A DNA stretch of 64,000 bases from Christensenella sp. UBA7102 (GCA_002492415.1 DKYK01000031.1:9328-73327); one strand, 5' to 3'; shown: positions 8,368-16,417, counted from the stretch's first letter. Notes: a model not told the origin generated them from the letters alone. Program-made: numbers and translations.

Positions 8368-8650
8368 AAGACAGCGAAGAGAAGAGTAGTCTCAGTCCTG
8401 TGTGTGCAGAGAGTCCGCGTTTGCTGAGAGCGGATCACACAACGGAGATGAACATGGTCTCGGAGTTGCGTAGCCAAGGCATTGCGCTCAGGTCACGACG
8501 GGGTCGCCCGTTACAGCGAGAGGGTATAAGCGGTAAACATGGTTTCCGCCGTACCCAGGGAGGCTCTATCCCGCGAGGGAAGGGCGAAAAAAGGTGGTAC
8601 AACGGAGCGCATGCTCTCGTCCTTTACAAGGGGGACGAGGGCTTTTTTAT
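8368..8650 (+). ncRNA. Methionine-specific T-box riboswitch
   Basis: Leader RNA that senses uncharged tRNA-Met. Stem I base pairs GAGA (8379-8382) with TCTC (8458-8461); the specifier loop has AGTA on the 5' side (8385-8388) and on the 3' side GAAC followed by AUG (8454-8456) plus a purine, so the specifier codon is AUG. The T-box sequence AGGTGGTACAACG is at 8592-8604; its UGGU bulge fits an A discriminator base, as in tRNA-Met. A terminator hairpin (8616-8622 with 8633-8639, then GGC and six T) closes the leader. It controls metNIQ. Confidence 0.93.
8616..8648 (+). terminator. Regulated terminator of the Met T-box
   Basis: CTCGTCC (8616-8622) pairs with GGACGAG (8633-8639), followed by a T-run at 8643-8648. 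Competes with the antiterminator that includes the T-box sequence. Confidence 0.88.
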
Positions 8651-8683
8651 TGGATATTAAGCGAACTGCATGAGGTGAAGGAC

Positions 8684-9427
8684 ATGATACGGGTTACCAA
8701 CCTTACCAAGGTTTTCCACGGTGAAACCGACGTCACCGCGCTGGGCGGCATCGATCTGGATGTTTCGGCGGGCGATATTTACGGCATCATCGGCATGAGC
8801 GGCGCGGGAAAGTCTACGCTGCTGCGCTGCATCGCGCTGCTGGAGAGGCCCACGGAAGGGCGTATCGAGGTTGAGGGCATCGACATCTCTACGCTGCAGG
8901 GCAAAGAGCTCACCCGGCTGCGCAAGAGCATCGGCGTCATCTTCCAGGGCTATAACCTGCTGATGCAGCGCAACGTGCTGGGCAATGTCTGCTTCCCGCT
9001 GGAGCTGGACGGCATGAAAAAGGCCGACCGCGAAAAGCGCGCCATGGAGCTGCTGGAGATCGTCGGGCTGCAGGACAAGGCCAAGGCCTACCCCTCGCAG
9101 CTGTCGGGCGGGCAGAAGCAGCGCGTGGCCATCGCGCGAGCGCTGGCCAACAATCCCAAGATCCTGCTGTGCGACGAGCCCACCAGCGCGCTGGATTCCT
9201 TCACCACCAAGAGCATACTCAAGCTCCTGCAGGACATCAACCAAAAGATGGGCGTCACCATCATCATCATCACCCATGAGATCGGCGTGGTCAACGCCAT
9301 CTGCGACAAGGTGGCCATCATCAACTATGGCACCTTCGTCGAGCAAGGCGAGGTCAGCACCGTGATGACCCATCCCGTCTCGCAGGTCACGCGCACGTTG
9401 TTGGGTATGAAGGAGAGTGAGGAATAA
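8684..9427 (+). CDS. metN: Methionine ABC transporter ATP-binding protein
   Basis: 247-residue ATPase that powers import of methionine (D- and L-forms in the known family) with MetI and MetQ. Walker [11 protein letters not shown]-loop, signature LSGGQKQR, Walker [13 protein letters not shown], and H-loop ITHEI are all intact. It lacks most of the C-terminal regulatory ACT-like domain of the E. coli protein (about 343 residues), as in many short MetN proteins. ATG 8684 follows GAGGTGAAGG; an in-frame start at 8594 would lie inside the T-box leader. It shares one base with metI (TAATG). The Met T-box and promoter upstream place it under tRNA-Met control. Confidence 0.95.
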   Translation: MIRVTNLTKVFHGETDVTALGGIDLDVSAGDIYGIIGMSGAGKSTLLRCIALLERPTEGRIEVEGIDISTLQGKELTRLRKSIGVIFQGYNLLMQRNVLGNVCFPLELDGMKKADREKRAMELLEIVGLQDKAKAYPSQLSGGQKQRVAIARALANNPKILLCDEPTSALDSFTTKSILKLLQDINQKMGVTIIIITHEIGVVNAICDKVAIINYGTFVEQGEVSTVMTHPVSQVTRTLLGMKESEE

Positions 9428-10095
9428 TGTGGAGTCTGATCGCGGACAATCTGTCCATGTTGCTGGAGGGCGCGGGCGAGACGCTGTATATGACCTTTCT
9501 CTCGGCAGTGTTTGCCTATATATTCGGTCTTCCGCTGGGCGTGGCCCTTATCATCACGGATAAAAACGGTTTAAGGCCTATGAAGGCGCTCAACACTGTG
9601 CTGGGCTGGATCGTCAACATCGGCAGATCCATTCCCTTCGTCATCCTGATGCTGGCCATCGCGCCGTTTACGCGGCTGATTGTGGGCAAGGCCTTCGGCA
9701 CCACCGCCACCATCGTCCCGCTGGTCGTGGCCGCGGCCCCCTTTGTTGCGCGCATGGTGGAGCAGTCGCTCAATGAGATTGACCACGGCGTGGTGGAGGC
9801 CGCCCGCACCATGGGCGCCAGCACCTTTCAGATCGTTTGGAAGGTGCTGCTGCCCGAGTCCATCCCTTCGCTCGTGCGCGGCGTTGCGGTGACCGTCATC
9901 ACGCTCGTGGGCTATTCGGCAATGGCGGGCGCGCTGGGCGGCGGCGGTCTGGGTGACATTGCCGTGCGCTACGGCATGCACCGCTATCAGTACGACGTGA
10001 TGATGCTCACCCTCGTACTCATCATCATCATTGTGCAGGTCATTCAGGTGTTCTTCGACATCGTTGCCAAGCGCATTGATAAGCGTTCCAGGTAA
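9427..10095 (+). CDS. metI: Methionine ABC transporter permease
   Basis: 222-residue integral membrane permease of the methionine importer. It shows about five hydrophobic segments and the EAA coupling loop (VVEAARTMGASTFQIVWKVL), which contacts MetN. GNSIPF-like region IGRSIPFVILMLAI is typical of MetI. Start ATG overlaps the metN stop by one base, so the two are translationally coupled. Typical length for the family. Confidence 0.95.
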   Translation: MWSLIADNLSMLLEGAGETLYMTFLSAVFAYIFGLPLGVALIITDKNGLRPMKALNTVLGWIVNIGRSIPFVILMLAIAPFTRLIVGKAFGTTATIVPLVVAAAPFVARMVEQSLNEIDHGVVEAARTMGASTFQIVWKVLLPESIPSLVRGVAVTVITLVGYSAMAGALGGGGLGDIAVRYGMHRYQYDVMMLTLVLIIIIVQVIQVFFDIVAKRIDKRSR

Positions 10096-10145
10096 GCAAA
10101 ACCATCTTTACAGAGAACCCATTCGTTATTGAGGAGGAAATCGCC

Positions 10146-10955
10146 ATGAAACTCGCAAAAAAAATCATCGCTCTTGCCCTGGCGTTGGCCCTGGTGCTGA
10201 CGCTGACCGCCTGCACCGCAGCAAAGAAGGAATCCAAGCTCGTCGTCGGCGCGTCTCCCGCGCCCCACGCCGAGATCCTAGAGGTCGTAAAACCCATCCT
10301 GGCCGAGCAGGGCATCACCCTGGAGATCAAGGAGTTTACCGACTACGTGCTGCCCAACCAGGCGCTTGAAGCGGGCGACATCGACGCCAACTACTTCCAG
10401 CACCTGCCCTACCTGCTCAACTTCAACGAAAACAACGGTACCAACCTGGTCTCCGCCGCGGCCATTCACTTTGAGCCTCTGGGTATCTACGCCGGCAAGA
10501 GCAGCGACCTGACCAATGTTCCCGACGGCGCGGTCATCTCCGTGCCCAATGACGCGACCAATGAGGCGCGCGCGTTGCAGCTGCTGGCCGCGCAGGGCAT
10601 CATCACCCTGCCCGAGGGCGCCGGCCTGTCCGTCACGGCCCGCGATATCGTGGAGAATCCCCACAACGTGGAGATCCTGGAAATCGCCGCCGAGCAGGTG
10701 CCGCGCACTCTGGTGGATGTGGACTTTGCGGTCGCCAACGGCAACTACGCGCTCGAGGCCGAGATCACCGATAAGCTGATCGTGACCGAGGATAAGGAGT
10801 CCGAGGGCGCGCAGACCTATGCCAACGTGTTGGCTGTCCGTGCCGGCGATGAGAGCCGCGAGGACATCCAGGCGCTGGTCAAGGCGCTGCAGTCCGACGA
10901 GGTCCGCAGCTTCATCACCGAGACCTATGGCGCCAACGTCATTCCTGTGTTCTAA
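10146..10955 (+). CDS. metQ: Methionine-binding lipoprotein
   Basis: 269-residue substrate-binding lipoprotein of the NlpA/MetQ family. A signal peptide with lipobox LTAC (cysteine about residue 23) anchors it outside the membrane. Family motifs include VGASPAPHAEIL, the DYVLPNQAL loop, DANYFQHLPYL and the asparagine-rich VANGNYAL near the C-terminal lobe. RBS GAGGAGG, 50 bases after metI, followed by a terminator, so it closes the metNIQ operon. Confidence 0.95.
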   Translation: MKLAKKIIALALALALVLTLTACTAAKKESKLVVGASPAPHAEILEVVKPILAEQGITLEIKEFTDYVLPNQALEAGDIDANYFQHLPYLLNFNENNGTNLVSAAAIHFEPLGIYAGKSSDLTNVPDGAVISVPNDATNEARALQLLAAQGIITLPEGAGLSVTARDIVENPHNVEILEIAAEQVPRTLVDVDFAVANGNYALEAEITDKLIVTEDKESEGAQTYANVLAVRAGDESREDIQALVKALQSDEVRSFITETYGANVIPVF

Positions 10956-10973
10956 AGTTCAATCGATCCAGTG

Positions 10974-11002
10974 GGCGTCTCGCATCAGCGGGGCGCCTTT
11001 TT
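10974..11002 (+). terminator. Terminator after metQ
   Basis: Six-base stem GGCGTC (10974-10979) with GGCGCC (10992-10997), one G-U pair, followed by five T. Ends the metNIQ transcript. Confidence 0.75.
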
Positions 11003-11005
11003 GTC

Positions 11006-11240
11006 TGTAAATCAACAGGAGAGGAGTCTTGCAAAGTATACAGAAGGGCAAGGTCAAGACATAATTTGTTAGCCATTTTTCGAGAATAAACGTTTTTAAC
11101 TGCTTTTTGAGAGCAAATAGCTGGAAAAATGTCTCCTGATGCGAATGAAATCGGCTGTGTACGGATGAAAAGTGCGCGTCGGGAACGTGATGCGCGGGGA
11201 GCAGGTCGTTCTTGAAAGTTAACGAATACGCACTAAATTT
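11006..11240 (+). other. Intergenic stretch without recognised gene
   Basis: About 310 bases separate metQ from the next lipoprotein. The first 235 are AT-richer than the flanks and contain no reading frame with a credible ribosome site. A long leftward frame crosses it, but it runs antisense to the lipoprotein gene and looks spurious. Only the promoter at 11245-11272 is recognisable. Confidence 0.5.
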
Positions 11241-11244
11241 GCTC

Positions 11245-11272
11245 TTGAAATCTCGCTTTCCAGTACTATAAT
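11245..11272 (+). promoter_or_regulatory. Promoter of the 11319 lipoprotein
   Basis: TTGAAA (11245-11250), 16-base spacer, TATAAT (11267-11272), 47 bases before the start codon. Confidence 0.75.
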
Positions 11273-11318
11273 AGAGCGTGGACTCGTGACACAGAACACA
11301 GTTCAGAGGAGGATAACC

Positions 11319-11999
11319 ATGAAAAAGATTGTTGCATTCCTCACGGCATTGCTGCTTGTGCTGTCGCTTTCGGCCTGCTCTGCACCCAAAGCGCCGGAGA
11401 TAGAGCACGATACCGTGGACGACCAGCCGGCCCAGACGAGCGCCCCCGAACCCACTGCGGAGCCCGAAAAGCAGTTTAGCCATGGCGCGTGGGAGGATAG
11501 AACCTTCACCAGCGATTATGCGGAGCTCACGCTCACATTGCCCGATGAGAGCTGGGTGATTTCCACCGATGAAGAGCTTGCCCAGATCATGGATCTCGGC
11601 ATGGAGGAGACGGACAGCAACCTGCTGGAAAAGGCCATGATGAAGCTGACCAACATCACCGACATGATGGCGCAGAATCCCGAGACCGGCGCAAACATCA
11701 TCCTGATGTATGAGAATCTCGGACTGAACCCCGCTGCAAAGGACCTGACGGTGGAAGGCTATGCGCAGATTGTCGCCGACGGCCTGAAGGCCAACGAGTC
11801 CATCACCTACACGGTGGACGAGCCGACCACAGTCACGCTGTGCGGCAACGAGTATCTCGCGTTGGACGCGCATGTAGACGGGTATGACCTGCATCAGACC
11901 TATCTGATGCGCTACGAGGGCGATATGATGGTCGACCTGATCCTCACTGGCGTGGGCGAGAATGGCATCGACGAGCTGAAGGCCATGTTCGCCGACTGA
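11319..11999 (+). CDS. Predicted lipoprotein of unknown function
   Basis: 226 residues. Starts MKKIVAFLTALLLVLSLSAC, a lipoprotein signal with the cysteine at about residue 20, then an acidic, Pro/Thr-rich linker to about residue 60, then a compact domain with alternating strands and helices. I do not recognise a named family; the fold pattern (SDYAELTLTLPDESWVIS, then a helix, then a strand-rich end) is like the small lipoproteins that bind cell-surface ligands, but this is only a guess. ATG 11319 has GAGGAGG; a sigma-A promoter lies upstream. It is monocistronic, ending before a strong bidirectional terminator. Confidence 0.8.
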   Translation: MKKIVAFLTALLLVLSLSACSAPKAPEIEHDTVDDQPAQTSAPEPTAEPEKQFSHGAWEDRTFTSDYAELTLTLPDESWVISTDEELAQIMDLGMEETDSNLLEKAMMKLTNITDMMAQNPETGANIILMYENLGLNPAAKDLTVEGYAQIVADGLKANESITYTVDEPTTVTLCGNEYLALDAHVDGYDLHQTYLMRYEGDMMVDLILTGVGENGIDELKAMFAD

Positions 12000-12060
12000 T
12001 CAATAACCTTAAAAGAGGGTAAGTGCAGAACTTTTGCAACGTCAGAGCGTGATGATGCGG

Positions 12061-12100
12061 AAAAACGGCATAGCTCAGAATTTGAGCTATGCCGTTTTTT
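12061..12100. terminator. Bidirectional terminator between convergent genes
   Basis: Perfect 17-bp stem (12061-12077 with 12083-12099) around a 5-base loop, with A-run on one side and T-run on the other. Serves the rightward lipoprotein and the leftward flavodoxin gene. Confidence 0.92.
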
Positions 12101-12629
12101 ATATGGCATCATGAAGCAGCTTCAGGATGGGTTCAATATATCTCTTGTCAGAAAGATCGTATGAGTGGGAAATCATTTTCAGCATTTCCACATCGGCTTC
12201 GGTTTTCTCCTTTTTCGCACCAAGCATTTTTTGGAACAGTTTCATCATCAGTTTTGAGCCCGCCGACATTTTATCGTAATCAAAACCGCCAGGGCAATAG
12301 AACACAGAAACCCTTTCCCGCTCCGCTTCACTGAAATTGTTCGCAATAAAAGCTTTTATTTCTGGACTTCCGGCGGGACTGCCGCCTGTGCAGAAAACAA
12401 CCAGAATTTTGCCCGACCATCGATCCATGTTGGACTTAAACCAAGATATTTTACTGATCCTGCCCGCACACGCCCATCCGCCAAAGAGGATGGCGTCGTA
12501 TGCGTCAAAATTGTACTTTTTAGCGGCTTCGAGTTCAAAACAATCTGCGCCTGCTGCCTCAGAAATCCATTTGGCGTACTTCTTTGTAAAACCTGTCTGC
12601 GAGTTATAAATCACTGCCGTTTTCCTCAT
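12099..12629 (-). CDS. Flavodoxin-domain protein
   Basis: 176-residue flavodoxin-like protein of the type annotated as flavodoxin domain or menaquinone-dependent protoporphyrinogen-oxidase-like. The FMN phosphate loop is visible as NSQTGFTKKYA (residues 9-19), with FGGWACAGR and FCTGGSPAGSP as the second and third flavin loops. The C-terminal 50 residues are an added helical tail. It lies one base after the tetR stop on the same strand, so the two form an operon in which the regulator probably controls the flavoprotein. The pair is visibly AT-richer than the neighbours (24 G/C in 60 at 12301-12360), suggesting transfer. Confidence 0.88.
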   Translation of the reverse strand: MRKTAVIYNSQTGFTKKYAKWISEAAGADCFELEAAKKYNFDAYDAILFGGWACAGRISKISWFKSNMDRWSGKILVVFCTGGSPAGSPEIKAFIANNFSEAERERVSVFYCPGGFDYDKMSAGSKLMMKLFQKMLGAKKEKTEADVEMLKMISHSYDLSDKRYIEPILKLLHDAI

Positions 12630-12630
12630 C

Positions 12631-13197
12631 TCAATCCCTCTTCCTCAAAGCGTCATTTACAAACGCCTGATGCGCCTGTTCCTGCAGCAAAAAGATCTCA
12701 TCGATCGGTATTCCCGGCGAGGATGCGGAAAGTACCATACCCAGGCCGATTGTGTAGATTAACAGATTCAAGTGAAGCTGCTCTGCGGTCTTGATGCTGA
12801 TGTTCATATCTTCTGCAACGGTTTGCGCGATCTGCGGATTGGTTTCTGTTTCATAGACGTCTTTCAGGGAAGATACATTTTTACGCTCTTGCAGAAGAAA
12901 AATTTTGAAAACATGCGGTTCTTCCTTCGCAAGCTGGATGTACGCCCTGCCTGTGCTGCGGAACAAATCATTCCTGTCGATATGGGAAATGATGTATTCG
13001 TGGATAAACTCCCTTGCTTTATCGCCGACCGCCTCGCGAAGCCCGTTCATGTTCTTGCAGTAACTGTAGATGGGCTGTACCGAACAGCCCATCTCGTCCG
13101 CAATACTTTTGACCAATACGTTTTCCATACCGCTTCGGCGGGCGATATGAAAAGCGGCATCCACAATCATCTCTTTTGTTATTCGTTGCTTGGGCAT
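12631..13197 (-). CDS. TetR-family transcriptional regulator
   Basis: 188 residues. N-terminal helix-turn-helix typical of TetR: ITKEMIVDAAFHIARRSG, then SIADEMGCSVQPIYSYCKN as recognition region (about 28-47). The C-terminal ligand domain is not recognised. The ATG at 13197 has GAGGTGG upstream. A perfect 47-bp palindrome 11 bases before the start is an obvious operator, so autoregulation with the downstream flavodoxin is likely. Same low-GC composition as the flavodoxin gene. Confidence 0.9.
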   Translation of the reverse strand: MPKQRITKEMIVDAAFHIARRSGMENVLVKSIADEMGCSVQPIYSYCKNMNGLREAVGDKAREFIHEYIISHIDRNDLFRSTGRAYIQLAKEEPHVFKIFLLQERKNVSSLKDVYETETNPQIAQTVAEDMNISIKTAEQLHLNLLIYTIGLGMVLSASSPGIPIDEIFLLQEQAHQAFVNDALRKRD

Positions 13198-13207
13198 TGT
13201 ACCACCT

Positions 13208-13254
13208 CAGTATAATCAAGTTATATAAACTAATTATATAACTTGATTATACTG
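13208..13254 (-). promoter_or_regulatory. 47-bp perfect palindrome, probable TetR operator
   Basis: Arms 13208-13228 and 13234-13254 (21 bases each) are exact inverted repeats around the loop ACTAA. Both arms contain TATAAT-like boxes. It sits between the tetR start and the next gene, where the tetR promoter must be. Confidence 0.8.
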
Positions 13255-13347
13255 CTGCTTTGATGAGATGTCAATACGGAAAAAAATAAAGGCGGCAGGA
13301 TATGATCTCTGCCGTCGCAGTATGCAATGCGCGCCATGTGCTCCATT

Positions 13348-13848
13348 TTAATTCATTTGCGCGAGCCATCCGTGCAGGCGACTGCCGCAGAGCGTTCGGA
13401 TGCGCAGCGGCGCGCCATGTTCGTCCATGAGCTGGCCTGCCAGCAGAGGAGGATTGATCCCGTCCCAGCAGGAGAGCTTCCCTTCCGGCGATACCAGCCA
13501 GATGCGATATATGCGCCCCATACCCGGCACGCATGCGTCGCCCAGACGCCGAACGCGCCCATGCGCGTCCCGTTCGCCGGAGAATTGTTCGCCGGCATGG
13601 CAGGTGCAGCGCGGGTGTGTATGGACCAGCGCCGTTCGACCACAGAACACACTGCTTACCGCAATGCATACCGCCTGTAGGATCACGTTGTTGTGGAACC
13701 CACGCCATACATGCCCCAAACGATACCCGGTGCGTCCGCACAGGATGGCTGCGCAGCGCTCGCGTCCGTCGCGCTCCGTCTCGGGCAGCGCTGCTCGGCC
13801 GAATGCTTCCACGGCCGCCAACTCAGTTGGATATAGTATGCTCGCCAT
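13348..13848 (-). CDS. DUF4329-like (JAB-type) protein
   Basis: 166 residues. The pattern matches DUF4329, a JAB/Mov34-type metalloprotease-like fold often found in deaminase-toxin systems: an N-terminal helix (TELAAVEAFGRAAL), ERCAAIL, then ALVHTHP (about residues 90-96) followed by FSGERD, and a C-terminal IYRIWLVSPEGKL strand pair. The spacing after HTHP and between Ser and Asp differs from the canonical HxH-x7-S-x2-D motif, so metal binding is uncertain. ATG 13848 with a weak GGGGGA box; an in-frame start at 13899 lacks one. It stands alone with no toxin or immunity partner next to it. Confidence 0.65.
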   Translation of the reverse strand: MASILYPTELAAVEAFGRAALPETERDGRERCAAILCGRTGYRLGHVWRGFHNNVILQAVCIAVSSVFCGRTALVHTHPRCTCHAGEQFSGERDAHGRVRRLGDACVPGMGRIYRIWLVSPEGKLSCWDGINPPLLAGQLMDEHGAPLRIRTLCGSRLHGWLAQMN

Positions 13849-13972
13849 GTCGATTCCCCCCGCTTTCTCTGTTCTGATGATACCACGGCGGGCGCGCACT
13901 GTATCGCCAGAATTTAAATTGTCGTGTTAAGATAAAGAAAACTGCGGAAAGGAGCATCGCTCCGTTTTATGG

Positions 13973-14001
13973 TGGTCAACCACAAGCAGATATGATATAA
14001 T
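13973..14001 (+). promoter_or_regulatory. Promoter of the 14034 HAD gene
   Basis: TGGTCA (13973-13978), 17-base spacer, TATAAT (13996-14001). The -35 region overlaps a small inverted repeat GTGGT-CA-ACCAC. Confidence 0.6.
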
Positions 14002-14033
14002 GACGCAGAATATATCGGGAAGGGAAGAGGGTT

Positions 14034-14636
14034 ATGATCCGCAACGTGGTCTTTGATATGGGAAACGTGCTGCTGGACTTCAATCCGGAGCGCTATTTGC
14101 AGAACTTTGTGGAGCGTGAGGAGGACCGGGCGTTGCTGCGCGACGAACTGTTCGACAGCGTGGAGTGGGTGATGACCGACCACGGCAGGCTGGATGACGA
14201 AGGACTGGGCGACACGGTGTGCGGCCGCGTGCCGGAACGCCTGCACGGCACGGTGCGGCGGATTCTCGCGCATTGGTACGAAGACATGCCCGTCTATCCT
14301 GGCGTGAAGGAGCTGATTGAGCGGCTGATGGAGCAGGGTTACCGGTTGTATGTGTTGTCCAATGTCAGTGAAAACTACAGGATTATGCGGCAGAACATCC
14401 CGCATATCGAAGATTTTGACGGCGAATTCATCTCATGCAAAGCGCATTTGCTCAAGCCTGAACCGGCGATCTTTGCCGCTTTTTGTGAGGCTTTCGACCT
14501 GGCACCGGAGGAGTGCCTGTTTATCGACGACCAGAAGAACAACGTCTACGGCGCGATGCGCGCCGGGATGCAGGGTTTGGTGTATCGCGGCAGACCGGAA
14601 AGCGTGGAAGCGCGGCTGGAGGCGCTCAAAGTATAA
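14034..14636 (+). CDS. HAD-family phosphatase (YihX-like)
   Basis: 200-residue HAD superfamily hydrolase, subfamily IA. Motif I is VFDMGNVLLDF (nucleophile Asp at residue 8), motif II LSNVS, motif III lysine in LLKPEP, and motif IV CLFIDDQKNN. The DMGNV variant of motif I is typical of the YihX / alpha-D-glucose-1-phosphate phosphatase-like group, but the substrate is not determined by sequence. RBS GGAAGGG, own promoter, terminator after it. Confidence 0.9.
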   Translation: MIRNVVFDMGNVLLDFNPERYLQNFVEREEDRALLRDELFDSVEWVMTDHGRLDDEGLGDTVCGRVPERLHGTVRRILAHWYEDMPVYPGVKELIERLMEQGYRLYVLSNVSENYRIMRQNIPHIEDFDGEFISCKAHLLKPEPAIFAAFCEAFDLAPEECLFIDDQKNNVYGAMRAGMQGLVYRGRPESVEARLEALKV

Positions 14637-14686
14637 AAAGCGCCTCGGTTTCTGCACAAAAACTGCGGAAACCGAGGCGTTTTCCA
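14637..14686. terminator. Bidirectional terminator
   Basis: Stem of about 14 bp pairing AAAGCGCCTCGGTTTC-type sequence (from 14638) with its complement ending near 14683, flanked by A-run and T-run. Separates the rightward HAD gene from the leftward ZIP gene. Confidence 0.85.
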
Positions 14687-14689
14687 GAT

Positions 14690-15535
14690 TTAGGCGAAGA
14701 TGATGAAGATGCCCACGAGGATGCCGATGATTGCGGCCAATGAAGGCAGCTTGGAGCGCCACATGAGGATGGATTCGGGCAGCAGCTCGCCGAACACCAC
14801 ATAGAGCATGGCGCCGCTTGCAAAGGCCAGGGACAGCGTGTGCCACAGCGGACCTATAGAACCCAGCCAGTAGCCCAGAAGCGCGCCGATGACGGTGGGC
14901 AGGCCGGAGAGCGCGGTGACGCACACGGCGCGCACGCGGCCCATACCGCCCGCAATCAGGGGCACGGCGACCGCCATGCCCTCCGGTATGTTGTGCAGAC
15001 CGATGACCACAGCGATGAGAAAGCCGCCGCTCGTAAACAGGTTGGAGGTGACCGAACCCGCGTAGGCAGAGCCGATAACCATGCCCTCGGGCAGGTTGTG
15101 CAGCGCAATGGCCGCCGCCATGATGATACCCGCAATGAACAGATTGTTGTGATCCTTTTTGTGTTCCTCGAAGTGGTCGCTGTGGATCAGCTCATCCAGG
15201 TCGTCCGCGGTTTTGGGATGATCTGGATCAATATGCTCCACTTCGTGGTTGGTAGTCTGGTCGATGAGGTGATTGAGCAGCGCGACCACCGCATAGCCCA
15301 GCACAATGCCCAACAGCGACCAGGCGACGCTGCCGGTCAGCTGCGGCTCATGCAGCGCGTCGGCCAGCAAATCAAAGCACACCACAGCCAGCATTACGCC
15401 GGCAGCAAAGCTGAGCAGAAGACTGACGATGCGCTTGGAATCTTTGCGGATAAAGGCGCTGACCAGACCGCCAAGACCCGTGCCGCCCACGCCGGAAATC
15501 AGGGTGATGAGCATCACCCATATAAGAGTACTCAT
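14690..15535 (-). CDS. ZIP-family metal transporter
   Basis: 281-residue membrane protein of the ZIP family (zinc, iron or manganese import). About eight hydrophobic segments are visible; the metal-binding helices carry HNLPEG (about residue 165) and HNIPEG (about 200), the ZIP hallmark. Between TM3 and TM4 is the variable cytosolic loop rich in His, Asp and Glu (about 110-145). A longer frame continues to 16456 on this strand but crosses the divergent APH gene, so ATG 15535 is the start; AGGAAAGGAAG is 12 or more bases upstream, rather far. The promoter spacer contains a palindrome that may be a metal-regulator site. Confidence 0.93.
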   Translation of the reverse strand: MSTLIWVMLITLISGVGGTGLGGLVSAFIRKDSKRIVSLLLSFAAGVMLAVVCFDLLADALHEPQLTGSVAWSLLGIVLGYAVVALLNHLIDQTTNHEVEHIDPDHPKTADDLDELIHSDHFEEHKKDHNNLFIAGIIMAAAIALHNLPEGMVIGSAYAGSVTSNLFTSGGFLIAVVIGLHNIPEGMAVAVPLIAGGMGRVRAVCVTALSGLPTVIGALLGYWLGSIGPLWHTLSLAFASGAMLYVVFGELLPESILMWRSKLPSLAAIIGILVGIFIIFA

Positions 15536-15580
15536 GGAATCGACCCGCTTCCTTTCCTGTCTGTATCTGAAGCAGAAGTT

Positions 15581-15609
15581 AGTATAGCACAACTTTTTGT
15601 GCACAGCAA
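15581..15609 (-). promoter_or_regulatory. Promoter of the ZIP gene with palindromic spacer
   Basis: Leftward: -35 TTGCTG (15604-15609), 17-base spacer, -10 TATACT (15581-15586) preceded by TGTGC. Bases 15587-15602 form the 16-bp inverted repeat GCACAA-AAAG-TTGTGC, almost exactly filling the spacer, as expected of a repressor operator. Confidence 0.7.
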
Positions 15610-15694
15610 TCCTTTTGGGGCTCATTATGCCGATTTTACGCGAATGACACAGAACGCGCCGAAACGTGTGCAAATAAAGAAAAGGAGAGAGCGC

Positions 15695-16417
15695 ATGAAC
15701 ACACAGAGAAAAATTGGCAAGGGCCGCACCGCGGAGGTATTTTTGACTGCGGAGGGCTGCGCGCTGAAGCTGTTTTACCCGGAGTACCCGATGCAGGCGG
15801 TGGAGCGGGAGCTGCGCAACGCGAGGATGGCAGTCGCGCTGCACATTCCAACGCCGCGCTGCTATGGTCTTGTGACGGTGCAGGACCGCGCGGGGATCCT
15901 CTACGAGCGTGCGGCGGGTGAGAGCCTGCTGAATCGCCTGATGCGCACGGGAGACGTGGCGGGCTGCGCGTCCACACTGGCGCGGCTGCATCGCCAGTTG
16001 CTGGCGCAGACGCTGCCCGAGGACGCGTTGGATGTGCGGGAGTTCCTGCGGCACGAAATCGAGCGCAATGGGAAGCTGCCGGTTGAGGAGAAATCGCGGG
16101 CGCTGGCGCAGCTGGCCGCGCTGCCGGGCGGGAATGCGCTGTGCCACGGGGACTTCCATCCCGACAACGTGCTCATGGACGGGGAGCGCGCGATGGTCCT
16201 CGACTGGATGAACCTGTGCCGAGGGGATCCGATCAGCGATGTGGCGCAGACCTGGCACCTGCTCGCGTGCGGTCCGCTGCCGCCTGATGTGCCCGCGGCG
16301 CAGGAGTTCGAGGAAATGCGCGGTCTGTTGGCGGATGAATATATCAGGCGTATGGGCATGGAGAAAGAGCGGCTGGCACAGTGGCTGCCCGTGATAAAAG
16401 CCGCGCGTTTTGGTTGA
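15695..16417 (+). CDS. Aminoglycoside-phosphotransferase-family (APH) kinase-like protein
   Basis: 240 residues with the small-molecule kinase fold of the APH/choline kinase family. Visible: glycine loop IGKGRTAEVF, the ATP lysine in LKLFYPE, catalytic loop CHGDFHPDNVL (about 150-160) and the metal site VLDWMNL. Such proteins phosphorylate diverse small molecules, and resistance cannot be inferred. ATG 15695 has AAAGGAG; an upstream in-frame start at 14840 lies inside the ZIP gene. Divergent from ZIP. The next gene's -35 box overlaps the stop codon. Confidence 0.88.
   Translation: MNTQRKIGKGRTAEVFLTAEGCALKLFYPEYPMQAVERELRNARMAVALHIPTPRCYGLVTVQDRAGILYERAAGESLLNRLMRTGDVAGCASTLARLHRQLLAQTLPEDALDVREFLRHEIERNGKLPVEEKSRALAQLAALPGGNALCHGDFHPDNVLMDGERAMVLDWMNLCRGDPISDVAQTWHLLACGPLPPDVPAAQEFEEMRGLLADEYIRRMGMEKERLAQWLPVIKAARFG

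Noticed and set aside
10959..11894. Leftward 311-codon frame between metQ and the lipoprotein
   Set aside because: It is antisense to the lipoprotein gene, which has a promoter, ribosome site and signal peptide. The leftward product has no family features.
14840..16417. Rightward 525-codon frame reaching through the ZIP gene into the APH gene
   Set aside because: The first 285 codons are antisense to ZIP. The real start is ATG 15695 with AAAGGAG.
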